From contig CANQOF010000014.1 of the NCBI GenBank assembly GCA_947625405.1, positions 1 through 48,197 on the forward strand: DNA of 48,197 bases, in the 5' to 3' direction. Positions 34,793 to 42,544 of the stretch are shown piece after piece. The stretch's first letter is position 1. Each line of letters begins with the position of its first letter. Under the pieces are notes generated by a model. The model was given only the letters and a program-made list of their open reading frames with translations. It did no database searches and was not told the origin of the DNA. The stretch is from an uncultured Atopobiaceae bacterium (GTDB taxonomy: Bacteria; Actinomycetota; Coriobacteriia; Coriobacteriales; Atopobiaceae). The position numbers and the translations under genes are program-made.

Positions 34793-36823
34793 ATGGCGAC
34801 GAGGCGCTCGAGGATTGAGGGGCCTTCGAGGCAGCGTCGTCCGCGTGATGCGCGCGCCTCCATGAGTGGCGAGGTCGCGGCCCTTGCCGCGCCTCCCGCT
34901 CCCGTTCGCGAGGCGCCGAGGGCCTCGCACATGCCCTACGTGCCCGCGCTCGACGGCCTTCGCGCCTTCGCCGTCATCTGCGTCGTCCTCTACCACCTGA
35001 AGGCCGTCTGGGCGCCCTGCGGCCTTCTCGGGGTGACGATCTTCTTCGTGCTCTCGGGCTACCTCATCACGTCGCTCATCGTGGACGAGTGGAGGCGCAC
35101 GCACCACCTCGATCTCAAGCTCTTCTGGATCAAGCGCCTGAGGCGCATCATGCCGGCGATCGCGTTCCTCTTGCTCTGCCTCGTGCCGCTCTGCGCGATC
35201 TTCTCGCCGGTGATGCTCACGAAGCTTCGAAACGACTTTCTTCCGAGCCTCTTCTTCTACAACAACTGGTGGCAGATCTTCCAAAACGTGAGCTACTTCG
35301 AGAACCTCGGCTCGCCGAGCCCCGTCACGCACCTCTGGTCCCTCGCCATCGAAGAGCAGTTCTACATCGTGCAGCCGCTCGTGCTCATCCTCCTCTTCAA
35401 GCTGCGCGCGTCGAGGCGCGGCATCGCCAACGTGCTCGGCGTCCTCGCGATCGCCTCCGTGGTGGAGATGGCGATCCTCTACCAGCCGGACGCCGACCCC
35501 TCGCGCGTGTACTACGGCACCGACACGCGCGCGTTTTCGCTGCTCATCGGCGCGTGGTTTGCCGTGATGCTGCCCGCGGCGAGGATCCGCTCCCGGCGCT
35601 TCACGCGAGACTTCGGCCTCTGGGCCGAGATCGCCGCCCTCGCCTCGCTCGTGGCCATACTCTGGATGGTCTTTACCGTGAGCGCCTACGAGCCCTTCCT
35701 GTATCGCGGGGGCTTCTTCCTCGTGTCCGTCTTGAGCGGCGTCGCGATCGTGGGGCTCTGCTCCGAGCGCGGGATCCTCGCGAGGGCCTTCGCACTCTCG
35801 CCGATCGTGTGGCTCGGCAAGCGCTCCTATGGCCTCTACCTCTGGCACTACCCGCTGCTCCTGCTCATGAATCCGCCGACTAACTTCGAGGAGCCGTCGC
35901 TAGTGATGGTCATCTGCCAAGTGGTGGTCATCCTCGCGGTGACGGAGTTCTCGTATCGCTTCATCGAAACCCCGATCCGCCATGGCGTGATCGGCCGCAC
36001 CTGGCACGCGCTCCTCGATCGCCGCGCGACTCCCGCCGACATCGTGCGGACGCATCCCGCCTACGCGGCTTCGGCCGCGGCGCTCCTCGTGGCCGTCGTC
36101 GTGTGCTGGATCGTCGTGCCGCCCACCCTCGCGGTGAACATGGGGGAGGGCTCCGCGCCCGTGGATCCCGCCGCCGTCGTCGCCCGGCAAAACGCCGAGC
36201 AGGGCGACGAGGAGGTGGCGGCCTACGCCACCGCGGCGGAGCGCCTCGCCTCGCTTCCCGACGATCCTTGGCAGTGGAACGTGCTCCTCGTGGGCGATTC
36301 GGTGGCCGAGACGGCGACCAACGAGTTCAAGGAGTACTTCGTCCACGGCGCGATCGACGCGGTCGTGGGGCGCGACCTCGAGCAGGGCCAGGAGGTCCTC
36401 CAAGACTGGATGGACAGCGGCTGGAGCGGCGATTGCGTCGTGCTCGTGCTCGGCACGAACACGTACGTGGCATCGAGCGAGTTCGAGCGCGAGTACACGG
36501 AGCTCCTCGACACCGTGCCCGAGAACGTGCCGATCTTCGTGCTCACGAACCGAGACCCGCTCATCGAGGGCTCGCCGAATAACGAGATCATCACGAAGCT
36601 CTCCCAGGAGCGCGACAACGTCTACCTCATCGACTGGTACGCCATCACCGCCGACCACAGCGATTGGTTCGAAAAGGACGGCGCGCACGTGACGGTGGGC
36701 GACGGCGCGGTGCAATTCCTCACGACGATCGTCGACGCCATGAAGAGCGAGCACGAAAACGCGCGGGCCACGGTGCCGCAGGCCTCAGAGACCACCGCTC
36801 CCCAAGATGGATCCGCAAGCTAG
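34793..36823 (+). CDS. Membrane O-acetyltransferase with SGNH domain (OatA-type)
   Basis: 676 residues. Ten or so membrane helices form an acyltransferase-3 domain, starting with ALDGLRAFAVICVVLYHL (the conserved His in VLYH). Beyond about residue 430 an extracytoplasmic SGNH hydrolase-like domain has VLLVGDSVAE (near 497), VLVLGTNTYV and the KDGAHVT dyad (near 630). This architecture transfers acetyl groups to cell-wall sugars, as in peptidoglycan O-acetyltransferase OatA. The 34793 ATG follows GAGGAGGTG; a longer start at 34697 lacks a site. The gene is divergent from ALDH. Which polymer is modified is unknown. Confidence 0.9.
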   Translation: MATRRSRIEGPSRQRRPRDARASMSGEVAALAAPPAPVREAPRASHMPYVPALDGLRAFAVICVVLYHLKAVWAPCGLLGVTIFFVLSGYLITSLIVDEWRRTHHLDLKLFWIKRLRRIMPAIAFLLLCLVPLCAIFSPVMLTKLRNDFLPSLFFYNNWWQIFQNVSYFENLGSPSPVTHLWSLAIEEQFYIVQPLVLILLFKLRASRRGIANVLGVLAIASVVEMAILYQPDADPSRVYYGTDTRAFSLLIGAWFAVMLPAARIRSRRFTRDFGLWAEIAALASLVAILWMVFTVSAYEPFLYRGGFFLVSVLSGVAIVGLCSERGILARAFALSPIVWLGKRSYGLYLWHYPLLLLMNPPTNFEEPSLVMVICQVVVILAVTEFSYRFIETPIRHGVIGRTWHALLDRRATPADIVRTHPAYAASAAALLVAVVVCWIVVPPTLAVNMGEGSAPVDPAAVVARQNAEQGDEEVAAYATAAERLASLPDDPWQWNVLLVGDSVAETATNEFKEYFVHGAIDAVVGRDLEQGQEVLQDWMDSGWSGDCVVLVLGTNTYVASSEFEREYTELLDTVPENVPIFVLTNRDPLIEGSPNNEIITKLSQERDNVYLIDWYAITADHSDWFEKDGAHVTVGDGAVQFLTTIVDAMKSEHENARATVPQASETTAPQDGSAS

Positions 36824-36915
36824 CGCGCCTGCGTGTGTAAAGCGCGCGTGGCGGGGGTACCAGCTCATTGAGGAAACAGCCAAAGCGAAATCGCTTGCTG
36901 CATAAAGGAGGAGCT

Positions 36916-37947
36916 ATGTGCACCGCTGTCCGCTTCGTTGACAAGGCCGGGAACTTCTATTTCGGGCGCAACCTCGACTGGGGGTGTGGCTTCGGCGAGC
37001 AGGTTTGCATCGTCCCGCGCAACCATCCGTGGAAGAGTGCCTTCTCCGGCGACATGACCACCAAGAGCGCCATCATCGGCTCCGCCGTCGTCATGCCCAC
37101 CGACGAGATCCCGCCCCTCTTCTTCGACTGCGCGAACGAGGACGGGCTTGCCGTGGGCGGTCTCTCCTTCGCCGGCTACGCGAAGTACTCCGACGGCCCC
37201 GAAGACGGCAAGACGAACGTGGCCACCTACGAGCTCCCGCTCTGGATCCTCACCCAGTTCACCACGGTGGACGAGGTGGAGGAAGTGGCGAAGAACATGA
37301 ACCTCGTCGCCGTGAAGATCGGCGGCATGGACCCCACCCCGATGCACTGGATCGTCACGGACAAGGAGCGCTCCATCGTCATCGAGCAGACCGAGGCCAA
37401 CGGCTTCAAGGTCTATCACAACGACTTCGACGTGCTCACCAACCAGCCCACGTTCGACTGGCACGTCCAGAACCTTCGCAACTACATCAACGTCGACCAC
37501 GATTGGCACAAGCCCGTCACGTGGACCCGCGGCGAGCTCGCGCCCTACGGCGTGGGTCCGCAGATGCTCGGCCTCCCCGGCGACTGCGGCGCCGTCGCCC
37601 GCTTCGTGCGCGTGGCCTACATCAACGCCATGAGCCCGGTCTTCGGCGAGGACGACCTCGACAAGAACGCGAACGAGAACATCATGCGGCTCTTCCACAC
37701 CCTGAACAACGTGGCGATGGTCAAGGGCATGGGCGCCATGGCCGACGGCTCCTACGAGTACACCGTCTACACCGGCGGCTACGCGAGCGGCATCAAGACC
37801 TACTTCTGGAACACCTACGAGGATCCGACTCTCAACTCCGTCACCATCACCGAGGAGCTCGCCACCGCCAAGGGCATCCAAACCTTCTCCCCCAAGGACA
37901 AGGAGGCCTGGGGCCGTCAGGCGTTCGCTTCGGACGTGAGCGAGTAG
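36916..37947 (+). CDS. Choloylglycine (bile salt / penicillin V) hydrolase family protein
   Basis: 343-residue N-terminal nucleophile hydrolase. Cys2 (MCTAVRF) is exposed after Met removal. Arg18 and Asp21 (FGRNLDW), Asn176 (LTNQPTF) and Arg229 (GDCGAVARFVR) match the catalytic set. The oxyanion-loop Asn of bile salt hydrolases (AGLNFPG pattern) is Ser84 here (GGLSFAG). AAAGGAGGAGCT precedes the ATG, and no signal peptide is present, so it is cytosolic. Bile salt deconjugation is likely for a gut bacterium, but acyl-homoserine lactone or penicillin V cleavage is possible. A strong terminator follows. Confidence 0.88.
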   Translation: MCTAVRFVDKAGNFYFGRNLDWGCGFGEQVCIVPRNHPWKSAFSGDMTTKSAIIGSAVVMPTDEIPPLFFDCANEDGLAVGGLSFAGYAKYSDGPEDGKTNVATYELPLWILTQFTTVDEVEEVAKNMNLVAVKIGGMDPTPMHWIVTDKERSIVIEQTEANGFKVYHNDFDVLTNQPTFDWHVQNLRNYINVDHDWHKPVTWTRGELAPYGVGPQMLGLPGDCGAVARFVRVAYINAMSPVFGEDDLDKNANENIMRLFHTLNNVAMVKGMGAMADGSYEYTVYTGGYASGIKTYFWNTYEDPTLNSVTITEELATAKGIQTFSPKDKEAWGRQAFASDVSE

Positions 37948-37971
37948 CAGCCAAGAAAACCCGAACAAACG

Positions 37972-37999
37972 AAGGCGCTCCCACGGGGGCGCCTTTTAT
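37972..37999 (+). terminator. Terminator after the choloylglycine hydrolase gene
   Basis: AAGGCGC (37972-37978) pairs with GCGCCTT (37989-37995), followed by TTTT. Confidence 0.88.
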
Positions 38000-38021
38000 G
38001 CGATGAGACAACGACTCTCGA

Positions 38022-38224
38022 GGGGCGGGGGTGCCTATAGTCCCCGGAGCCCTGTGGGAGCCGCAAAAGAGAAGGCCCTTTTTCTCGGCCCTTGAGGAGT
38101 GGTCCGCCGGAACCAAAGCCCGTATGCCAGCTGGAGGTGTGTCACCCGAGAAAAAGGGCCGGTGAAAGCCGATAACCCGTACGAGCGGGAACCGGGCTCC
38201 GGGGACTATAGGCACCCCCGCCCC
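38022..38224. repeat. Nested inverted-repeat element
   Basis: A perfect 31-bp inverted repeat (38022-38052 and 38194-38224) surrounds a second perfect 15-bp inverted repeat GGCCCTTTTTCTCGG (38074-38088) and CCGAGAAAAAGGGCC (38146-38160). The inner loop has a CCAGCTGG palindrome. The right arm and its flank (38162-38227) closely match bases 1-66 of the window. No gene lies inside. It could be a MITE-like element or a structured RNA. The rest of the 37948-38265 gap contains only the terminator at 37972. Confidence 0.85.
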
Positions 38225-38265
38225 CAGTCGACATTCCAAGAAGGTGCCCTATGCACCCGCCTTCC

Positions 38266-38658
38266 TCAGTACCTCACCTTGAAGCCCGTTTCTCCCGGTA
38301 TGGGGTCTTCGGCGGTGGCCTTGTCGATCTGGAAGGCGAAGCGGTAGCGCTGGTAGGCGGCGAAGAGCTTCTGCATGAAGCGGCGGATGCCCGAGGAAGA
38401 TCCCTGGATCTCGAGCTCCACGGAGCCGTCCATGTGGTTGCGCACCCAGCCGGAAAGTCCAAGTGAATCGGCGATGGAGGCGGAGGTGTAGCGAAAACCC
38501 ACGCCTTGGCAGCGCCCCGTGAAGGTGGCGTGCAGGCGGTTCAGGCCGGTGGGGTTGGGGAGTGGCAGGCGGTTCACGTCCACGAGCGGCGCGGAGGGCT
38601 CGCTCGAGCTGTTCGAGCCCTTGGAACCTTGGCCGGTGAGGCGATCGAGGAATCCCAT
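38266..38658 (-). CDS. Acylphosphatase
   Basis: Hydrolyses acyl phosphates; 130 residues. The catalytic motifs are intact: GRCQGVGFR (Arg56, phosphate binding) and GWVRNHMDG (Asn74). The C-terminal strand region FQIDKATAEDP is also typical. A 40-residue Ser-rich N-terminal extension precedes the 90-residue core that is the usual size of the family. It is 6 bp downstream of the glycosyltransferase gene and probably co-transcribed with it. A paralogue lacking the catalytic residues lies at 41183-41521. Confidence 0.9.
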   Translation of the reverse strand: MGFLDRLTGQGSKGSNSSSEPSAPLVDVNRLPLPNPTGLNRLHATFTGRCQGVGFRYTSASIADSLGLSGWVRNHMDGSVELEIQGSSSGIRRFMQKLFAAYQRYRFAFQIDKATAEDPIPGETGFKVRY

Positions 38659-38664
38659 GGCTCC

Positions 38665-39957
38665 CTACTCGCCTTCTGGCGCGGCATCGGCTTCGGGCGT
38701 CTCCTCGCTTGCGGCCTCGACCTCCCAGAAGGTGGAAAGGCCCGCCTCGGCGCGCTTTGCGTTCAGCGCGTCGAGGGCAAGCGCGAGCGCCTCGGCGCGT
38801 TCGGCTTCGCTCTTGAGCTCGTCGCGCGCTTTCTGCGCCTCGGGACTGAGGTCGGGGCGGATGCGCCAGGCGACGCCCGCGATCTTCTTCGCCGGCGCGC
38901 TGGAGAGCACGCGCGTCACCGGCCCCTCGATGAAGGGACGGGGACCTTCGTTCACGATCGTGTGGTAGTAGAAGAGGCCCTTGCGCCCGGGGCCCGCGGA
39001 AAGCGCGCGGTCCTTGAGGACGGCGCGCGCGAAGGCGGCGAGCGTGCCCTTCTCGGCGCACCACTCGTCAAGCCGCGCGCGATCGAAGAACGTCTCGAGC
39101 GTGCAGGCGAGGTAGGTGAGCATTTGGCTGCGCTCGGGGTTTTCGAGCTTCAGGATGTCGGCCACGGTGAAGTCGATGGCCCAGAAGAAGATCTCGCGGC
39201 CCCAGCGCTCGAGGAAGCCCGCGCCCTGCCAGTCGCGAAGCACGTGCTCCACGATGCGCACGTGGTCGTGCGAGCGAAGCGCGAGGTCTTGGAAGCGCCC
39301 CGCCATGAGCGAGCCCGCGCGGTCGGCGCGATAGACGTAGGGCTTCGCGGAGATCACGGAGATGAACGAGGCGCGCGGATAGAGCCCGAGCATGAAGGCC
39401 TGATCCTCGCCGAAAGCGAGATCCTCGTCGAAGCGCAGGCCGCTTTCCACGAGGAGCTTGCGCGAGACGGCGAGGCGCCACGCGAAGGGGCGCGTGCCCT
39501 CGTCGAGGAGGAGGCCCTCGCAAAAGCCCTCGTAGTTGCAGGTGCGCGGCGAGAGCACGCGATCGAGCCACCAGTAGGAGGCGCCCTCCGGCCACACGCG
39601 CGCGCCGAAGACGAGGACGTCGATGTCGCCCGGGGCGAGGGCGTCGAAGATCGTCCGCGCGTACGTGGGCTCCACGAAGTCGTCGGAATCCACGAAGGCC
39701 ACGTAGTCGCCCGTGGCGGCTTCGATGCCGGCGTTGCGCGCCGACGAGAGGCCGCCGTTCTCCTTGTCGACGATCACGATTCGCGGGTCCACCTCGCTGA
39801 AGAGGCCGAGGATCTGGCGCGAGAGATCCGGCGAGCCGTCGTTCACGCAGATGATCTCGAGATCCTCGGAGCCCTCCTGCGAGAGCAGCGAGTGGAGACA
39901 CTGCGGGAGGTATTCCTCCACCTTGTAGACGGGCACGATGACGGAAAGGCGGGGCAC
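38665..39957 (-). CDS. Family 2 glycosyltransferase
   Basis: 430 residues. The GT-A fold shows LSVIVPVYKVEEYLPQCLHS, VNDGSPD, NGGLSSARNAGIE, and the metal-binding DSDDF. A hydrophilic C-terminal region of about 230 residues is not assigned. GT2 enzymes use nucleotide sugars to build cell-surface polysaccharide. It lies 15 bp after the second GT2 gene and 6 bp before acylphosphatase on the same strand. Confidence 0.92.
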   Translation of the reverse strand: MPRLSVIVPVYKVEEYLPQCLHSLLSQEGSEDLEIICVNDGSPDLSRQILGLFSEVDPRIVIVDKENGGLSSARNAGIEAATGDYVAFVDSDDFVEPTYARTIFDALAPGDIDVLVFGARVWPEGASYWWLDRVLSPRTCNYEGFCEGLLLDEGTRPFAWRLAVSRKLLVESGLRFDEDLAFGEDQAFMLGLYPRASFISVISAKPYVYRADRAGSLMAGRFQDLALRSHDHVRIVEHVLRDWQGAGFLERWGREIFFWAIDFTVADILKLENPERSQMLTYLACTLETFFDRARLDEWCAEKGTLAAFARAVLKDRALSAGPGRKGLFYYHTIVNEGPRPFIEGPVTRVLSSAPAKKIAGVAWRIRPDLSPEAQKARDELKSEAERAEALALALDALNAKRAEAGLSTFWEVEAASEETPEADAAPEGE

Positions 39958-39972
39958 GTTGCCTCCTTCGAG

Positions 39973-41055
39973 CTACCGGGTGATGCGATCGGTCACGGAG
40001 CGAGCGAGCGCGCGGGCCACGTAGGGGGCGCCGCCGCGATCGTAGTAGGCCTTGAAGGTCTTGAGCTTGCCGGGATCGCCCGAGGTCGCGCGCTCGTGCA
40101 TGATCTCGAAGAGCTCGGGGCTCTCCTCGATGAAGCGGCGATAGCGCCAGGCGCCCGACGCGAAGAGCGTGGGGTCGGAGATGCCGGCCTCGTCCTCAGC
40201 CTTGAAGTCCTCCACCATCCTCTCGCAAAAGTCGTGGCGAAGCTCGGGCGCGAGGCGCTCGTAGTTCCAGAGGTAGGTGTCGTAGCGCATGCGGCTCGTC
40301 GTGGCGCGGAGCCATTCTCCGAGCTCGGGGTGCTCGTCGAGCCAGCTCAGCATGCCGGCGTACTCGTCGCAGACGCAAAGCGCCTTCGCGGGGGAGTTCA
40401 CCGACGAGGCCTCGTTGTCCTGGCGATAGTGCACGAAGGCGCGGTTCACGAGGAAGACGCGCTCGGCCTTCGCGAAGGCGCGGAACGAGAAGCCGGTGTC
40501 TTGGTAGGAGGCGCCGGGGGTGGGCAGGCAGGCGATGTCGCCTTCCTCGAGGAACGAGCGCCGGTAGAGCGCGCTCCAGATGCTCGGCTTGCGGAAGAAC
40601 ACCTCGCGGTCGCACCGCGGCCACACGAGCCCCGAGAGGCACTCATCGCACCAGCGGAAGCGCTTGTGGTAGGAGCCGAGCGTCCATGCGAGGAAGAAGT
40701 CCGCCTTCACGAGGTTCACGTCGTGCCGCTCGCCGGCCGCGACCATCACCTCGTAGGCGTCGGGCTCGATGAAGTCATCGGATTCGAGGATCGTCACCCA
40801 TTCCCCCCGCGCTTGGGCGATGCCCTTGTTGAGCGAGTCCCCGTAGCCGGAGTTCTCCTTCGAGAGGATGGTGAAGCGATCGTCGGCTTGCGCATAGCGC
40901 TCGAAGATCGAGAGCGTGGAGTCGGTGGAACCGTCGTTTACGCAGATGACCTCGAGGTCTTTGAGCGTCTGCGCGGCGAGCGACGAGAGGCACTCCTCGA
41001 GAAACGCCTCCGCGTTGAAGGCCGGCACGATCACCGAGACGCGCGGGTTTGCCAC
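39973..41055 (-). CDS. Family 2 glycosyltransferase
   Basis: 360 residues. GTG at 41055 is preceded by AAGGAGG at proper spacing; an upstream start at 41115 would add 20 residues without a site. Motifs are VSVIVPAFNAEAFLEECLSS, VNDGSTDST, NSGYGDSLNKGIAQARGEW and ESDDFIEPD. The acceptor region contains WSALYRRSFLEEGDI, YQDTGFSFRAFAKAERV. It is the first gene of the GT2-GT2-acylphosphatase run. No flippase or polymerase is nearby. Confidence 0.92.
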   Translation of the reverse strand: MANPRVSVIVPAFNAEAFLEECLSSLAAQTLKDLEVICVNDGSTDSTLSIFERYAQADDRFTILSKENSGYGDSLNKGIAQARGEWVTILESDDFIEPDAYEVMVAAGERHDVNLVKADFFLAWTLGSYHKRFRWCDECLSGLVWPRCDREVFFRKPSIWSALYRRSFLEEGDIACLPTPGASYQDTGFSFRAFAKAERVFLVNRAFVHYRQDNEASSVNSPAKALCVCDEYAGMLSWLDEHPELGEWLRATTSRMRYDTYLWNYERLAPELRHDFCERMVEDFKAEDEAGISDPTLFASGAWRYRRFIEESPELFEIMHERATSGDPGKLKTFKAYYDRGGAPYVARALARSVTDRITR

Positions 41056-41106
41056 GGAGATCCTCCTTTGCGAGCCGCGATCCGGCGCCCGAGTGCGCGC
41101 CGTCTG

Positions 41107-41137
41107 AAAAAACACCCCGGAGACGAGGCCTCCGGGG
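41107..41137 (-). terminator. Terminator of the degenerate acylphosphatase gene
   Basis: On the minus strand CCCCGGAG (41137-41130) pairs with CTCCGGGG (41122-41115), then TGTTTTTT. It lies between the acylphosphatase-like gene and the start of the glycosyltransferase genes. Confidence 0.88.
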
Positions 41138-41182
41138 CGAGATCGTCACGATCTAATGATATGGGAAGCGCGTGGCGCGCGG

Positions 41183-41521
41183 TTAGAAATCCTGGCGCGC
41201 GAACGACTTCTCGTTCTGGACCGGCTTCAGCTCCTCGAGGTCGGCGAGGTTGTAGAGCACGCCGGAGGCCTCGTTGTCGGTCATCGTCTTTTGGTAGGTG
41301 CTCACCTTCGACGCGGGGCCCTGCACCACGAGATCGGCGATGCCGTGGTATGCGCGGGTGATCCAGCCCGTAAGGCCCAATTTCTCCGCCTCCTGGGTGG
41401 CGGTGTAGACGAACTGGCCGGTGTTCACTTGGCCCGCGTAGGAAAGGTGGACGCGACGGGTGGGTTCCGTGGTTTGAAGGTGCCGAGGATTGATCGCGGT
41501 CATCGGGCTCGTCTTTTTCAT
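41183..41521 (-). CDS. Degenerate acylphosphatase-like protein
   Basis: 112 residues. Aligned by eye with the paralogue at 38266: YAGQVNTGQFVYT for FTGRCQGVGFRYT and LGLTGWITRAYHG for LGLSGWVRNHMDG. Thus the catalytic Arg is Val38 and the catalytic Asn is Arg56, and the glycine-rich loop is also changed, so enzyme activity is unlikely. A binding or regulatory role is possible. The ATG at 41521 follows GGAAG. It is monocistronic, ended by the hairpin at 41107-41137. Confidence 0.75.
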   Translation of the reverse strand: MKKTSPMTAINPRHLQTTEPTRRVHLSYAGQVNTGQFVYTATQEAEKLGLTGWITRAYHGIADLVVQGPASKVSTYQKTMTDNEASGVLYNLADLEELKPVQNEKSFARQDF

Positions 41522-41830
41522 AGTGCTACTTCCGTTCTCGGAGCGCACATTGGAGGAAGGTGCGCGCGTTCCTTGACTGATTTTGAGGTCAACGAGCACG
41601 CAAAAGTGACAGGAAATCGTGGGGTTTGGGTGAAAGGAACGACGTATTCCGAATTCGGCGCCTTGGGGTCGGTGAGCGGCGAAAATGATGGAAAAATCGT
41701 GGGGAATTCGTTGCGGAAACGTGGCGGCCGGAGGGCGAGCGGCGGAAGGATACGCTTAACGCACGCGCGCGGGCTTGGGGAGAGGGCTCAGGGCGCGGAA
41801 GTCGCCGGCATCGCAAGGGAGGGGCGTTCG
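41522..41830. other. Non-coding gap with a short direct repeat
   Basis: This is a 309-bp gap between divergent genes. It contains AAATCGTGGGG twice (about 41609 and 41695), each in an AT-richer context, and GAATTC words. No credible gene was found; a minus-strand frame of 75 codons is Arg/Pro/Ser-rich in the manner of a GC-skewed chance frame. Confidence 0.5.
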
Positions 41831-42532
41831 GTGGCGTTTATCGAGTTCAGGGACGTGCGCAAGGTCTACGCCATGGGCGACGTCGAGGTGAATGCCGTGA
41901 ACGGCATGGATTTCGACATCGAGGAGGGCGAGCTCTGCGTGATCGTGGGGCCCTCCGGCGCCGGCAAGACGACCGTGCTCAACATGCTCGGCGGCATGGA
42001 CCAAGCCACGGCCGGCACGATCAAGCTCGGAGATCGCATGGTGAGCGCGATGGACGAGCGCGAGCTCACCCTCTATCGCCGCCACGACATCGGCTTCGTG
42101 TTCCAGTTCTACAACCTCGTGGCGAACCTCACGGCGCTTGAAAACGTCGAGCTCGCAAGCCAGATCTGCGACGATCCGCTCCCCGCGGAGGACGTGATGG
42201 AGAAGGTCGGGCTCGCGCATCGCATGCACAACTTCCCCTCTCAGCTCTCGGGTGGCGAGCAGCAACGCGTGGCCATCGCCCGCGCGCTCGCCAAGAACCC
42301 CAAGCTCATGCTCTGCGACGAGCCCACGGGCGCGCTCGACTACAAGACGGGAAAGCAGGTCTTGAAGCTCCTCCAAACGACCTGCCAAGACTATGGCCGC
42401 ACCATCGCCATCGTGACGCACAACCTCGCGTTCACCGAGATCGCGGACCGCGTGATCCACGTGCACGAGGGACGGGCGAAGCGGATCGAGACGAACGCGC
42501 ACCCCGCCGACGCGCTCACCGTGGAGTGGTGA
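41831..42532 (+). CDS. ABC transporter ATP-binding protein, MacB/LolD type
   Basis: 233 residues. Walker [10 protein letters not shown] (40-48), signature [15 protein letters not shown], Walker [13 protein letters not shown] and switch His in [12 protein letters not shown] at 41831 with GGAGGGG upstream starts at the family match ([13 protein letters not shown]). Paired with the 1140-residue FtsX-type permease 12 bp downstream, it should drive export or mechanotransmission rather than import. Confidence 0.95.
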   Translation: MAFIEFRDVRKVYAMGDVEVNAVNGMDFDIEEGELCVIVGPSGAGKTTVLNMLGGMDQATAGTIKLGDRMVSAMDERELTLYRRHDIGFVFQFYNLVANLTALENVELASQICDDPLPAEDVMEKVGLAHRMHNFPSQLSGGEQQRVAIARALAKNPKLMLCDEPTGALDYKTGKQVLKLLQTTCQDYGRTIAIVTHNLAFTEIADRVIHVHEGRAKRIETNAHPADALTVEW

Positions 42533-42544
42533 GAGAGGCTCGCC

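Noticed and set aside
38022-38224. Cobalamin riboswitch
   Set aside because: GGTGAAAGCC next to CGGG recalled the core, but the conserved GCCACTG and AGCCAGGAGACC elements are absent and no B12 gene follows.
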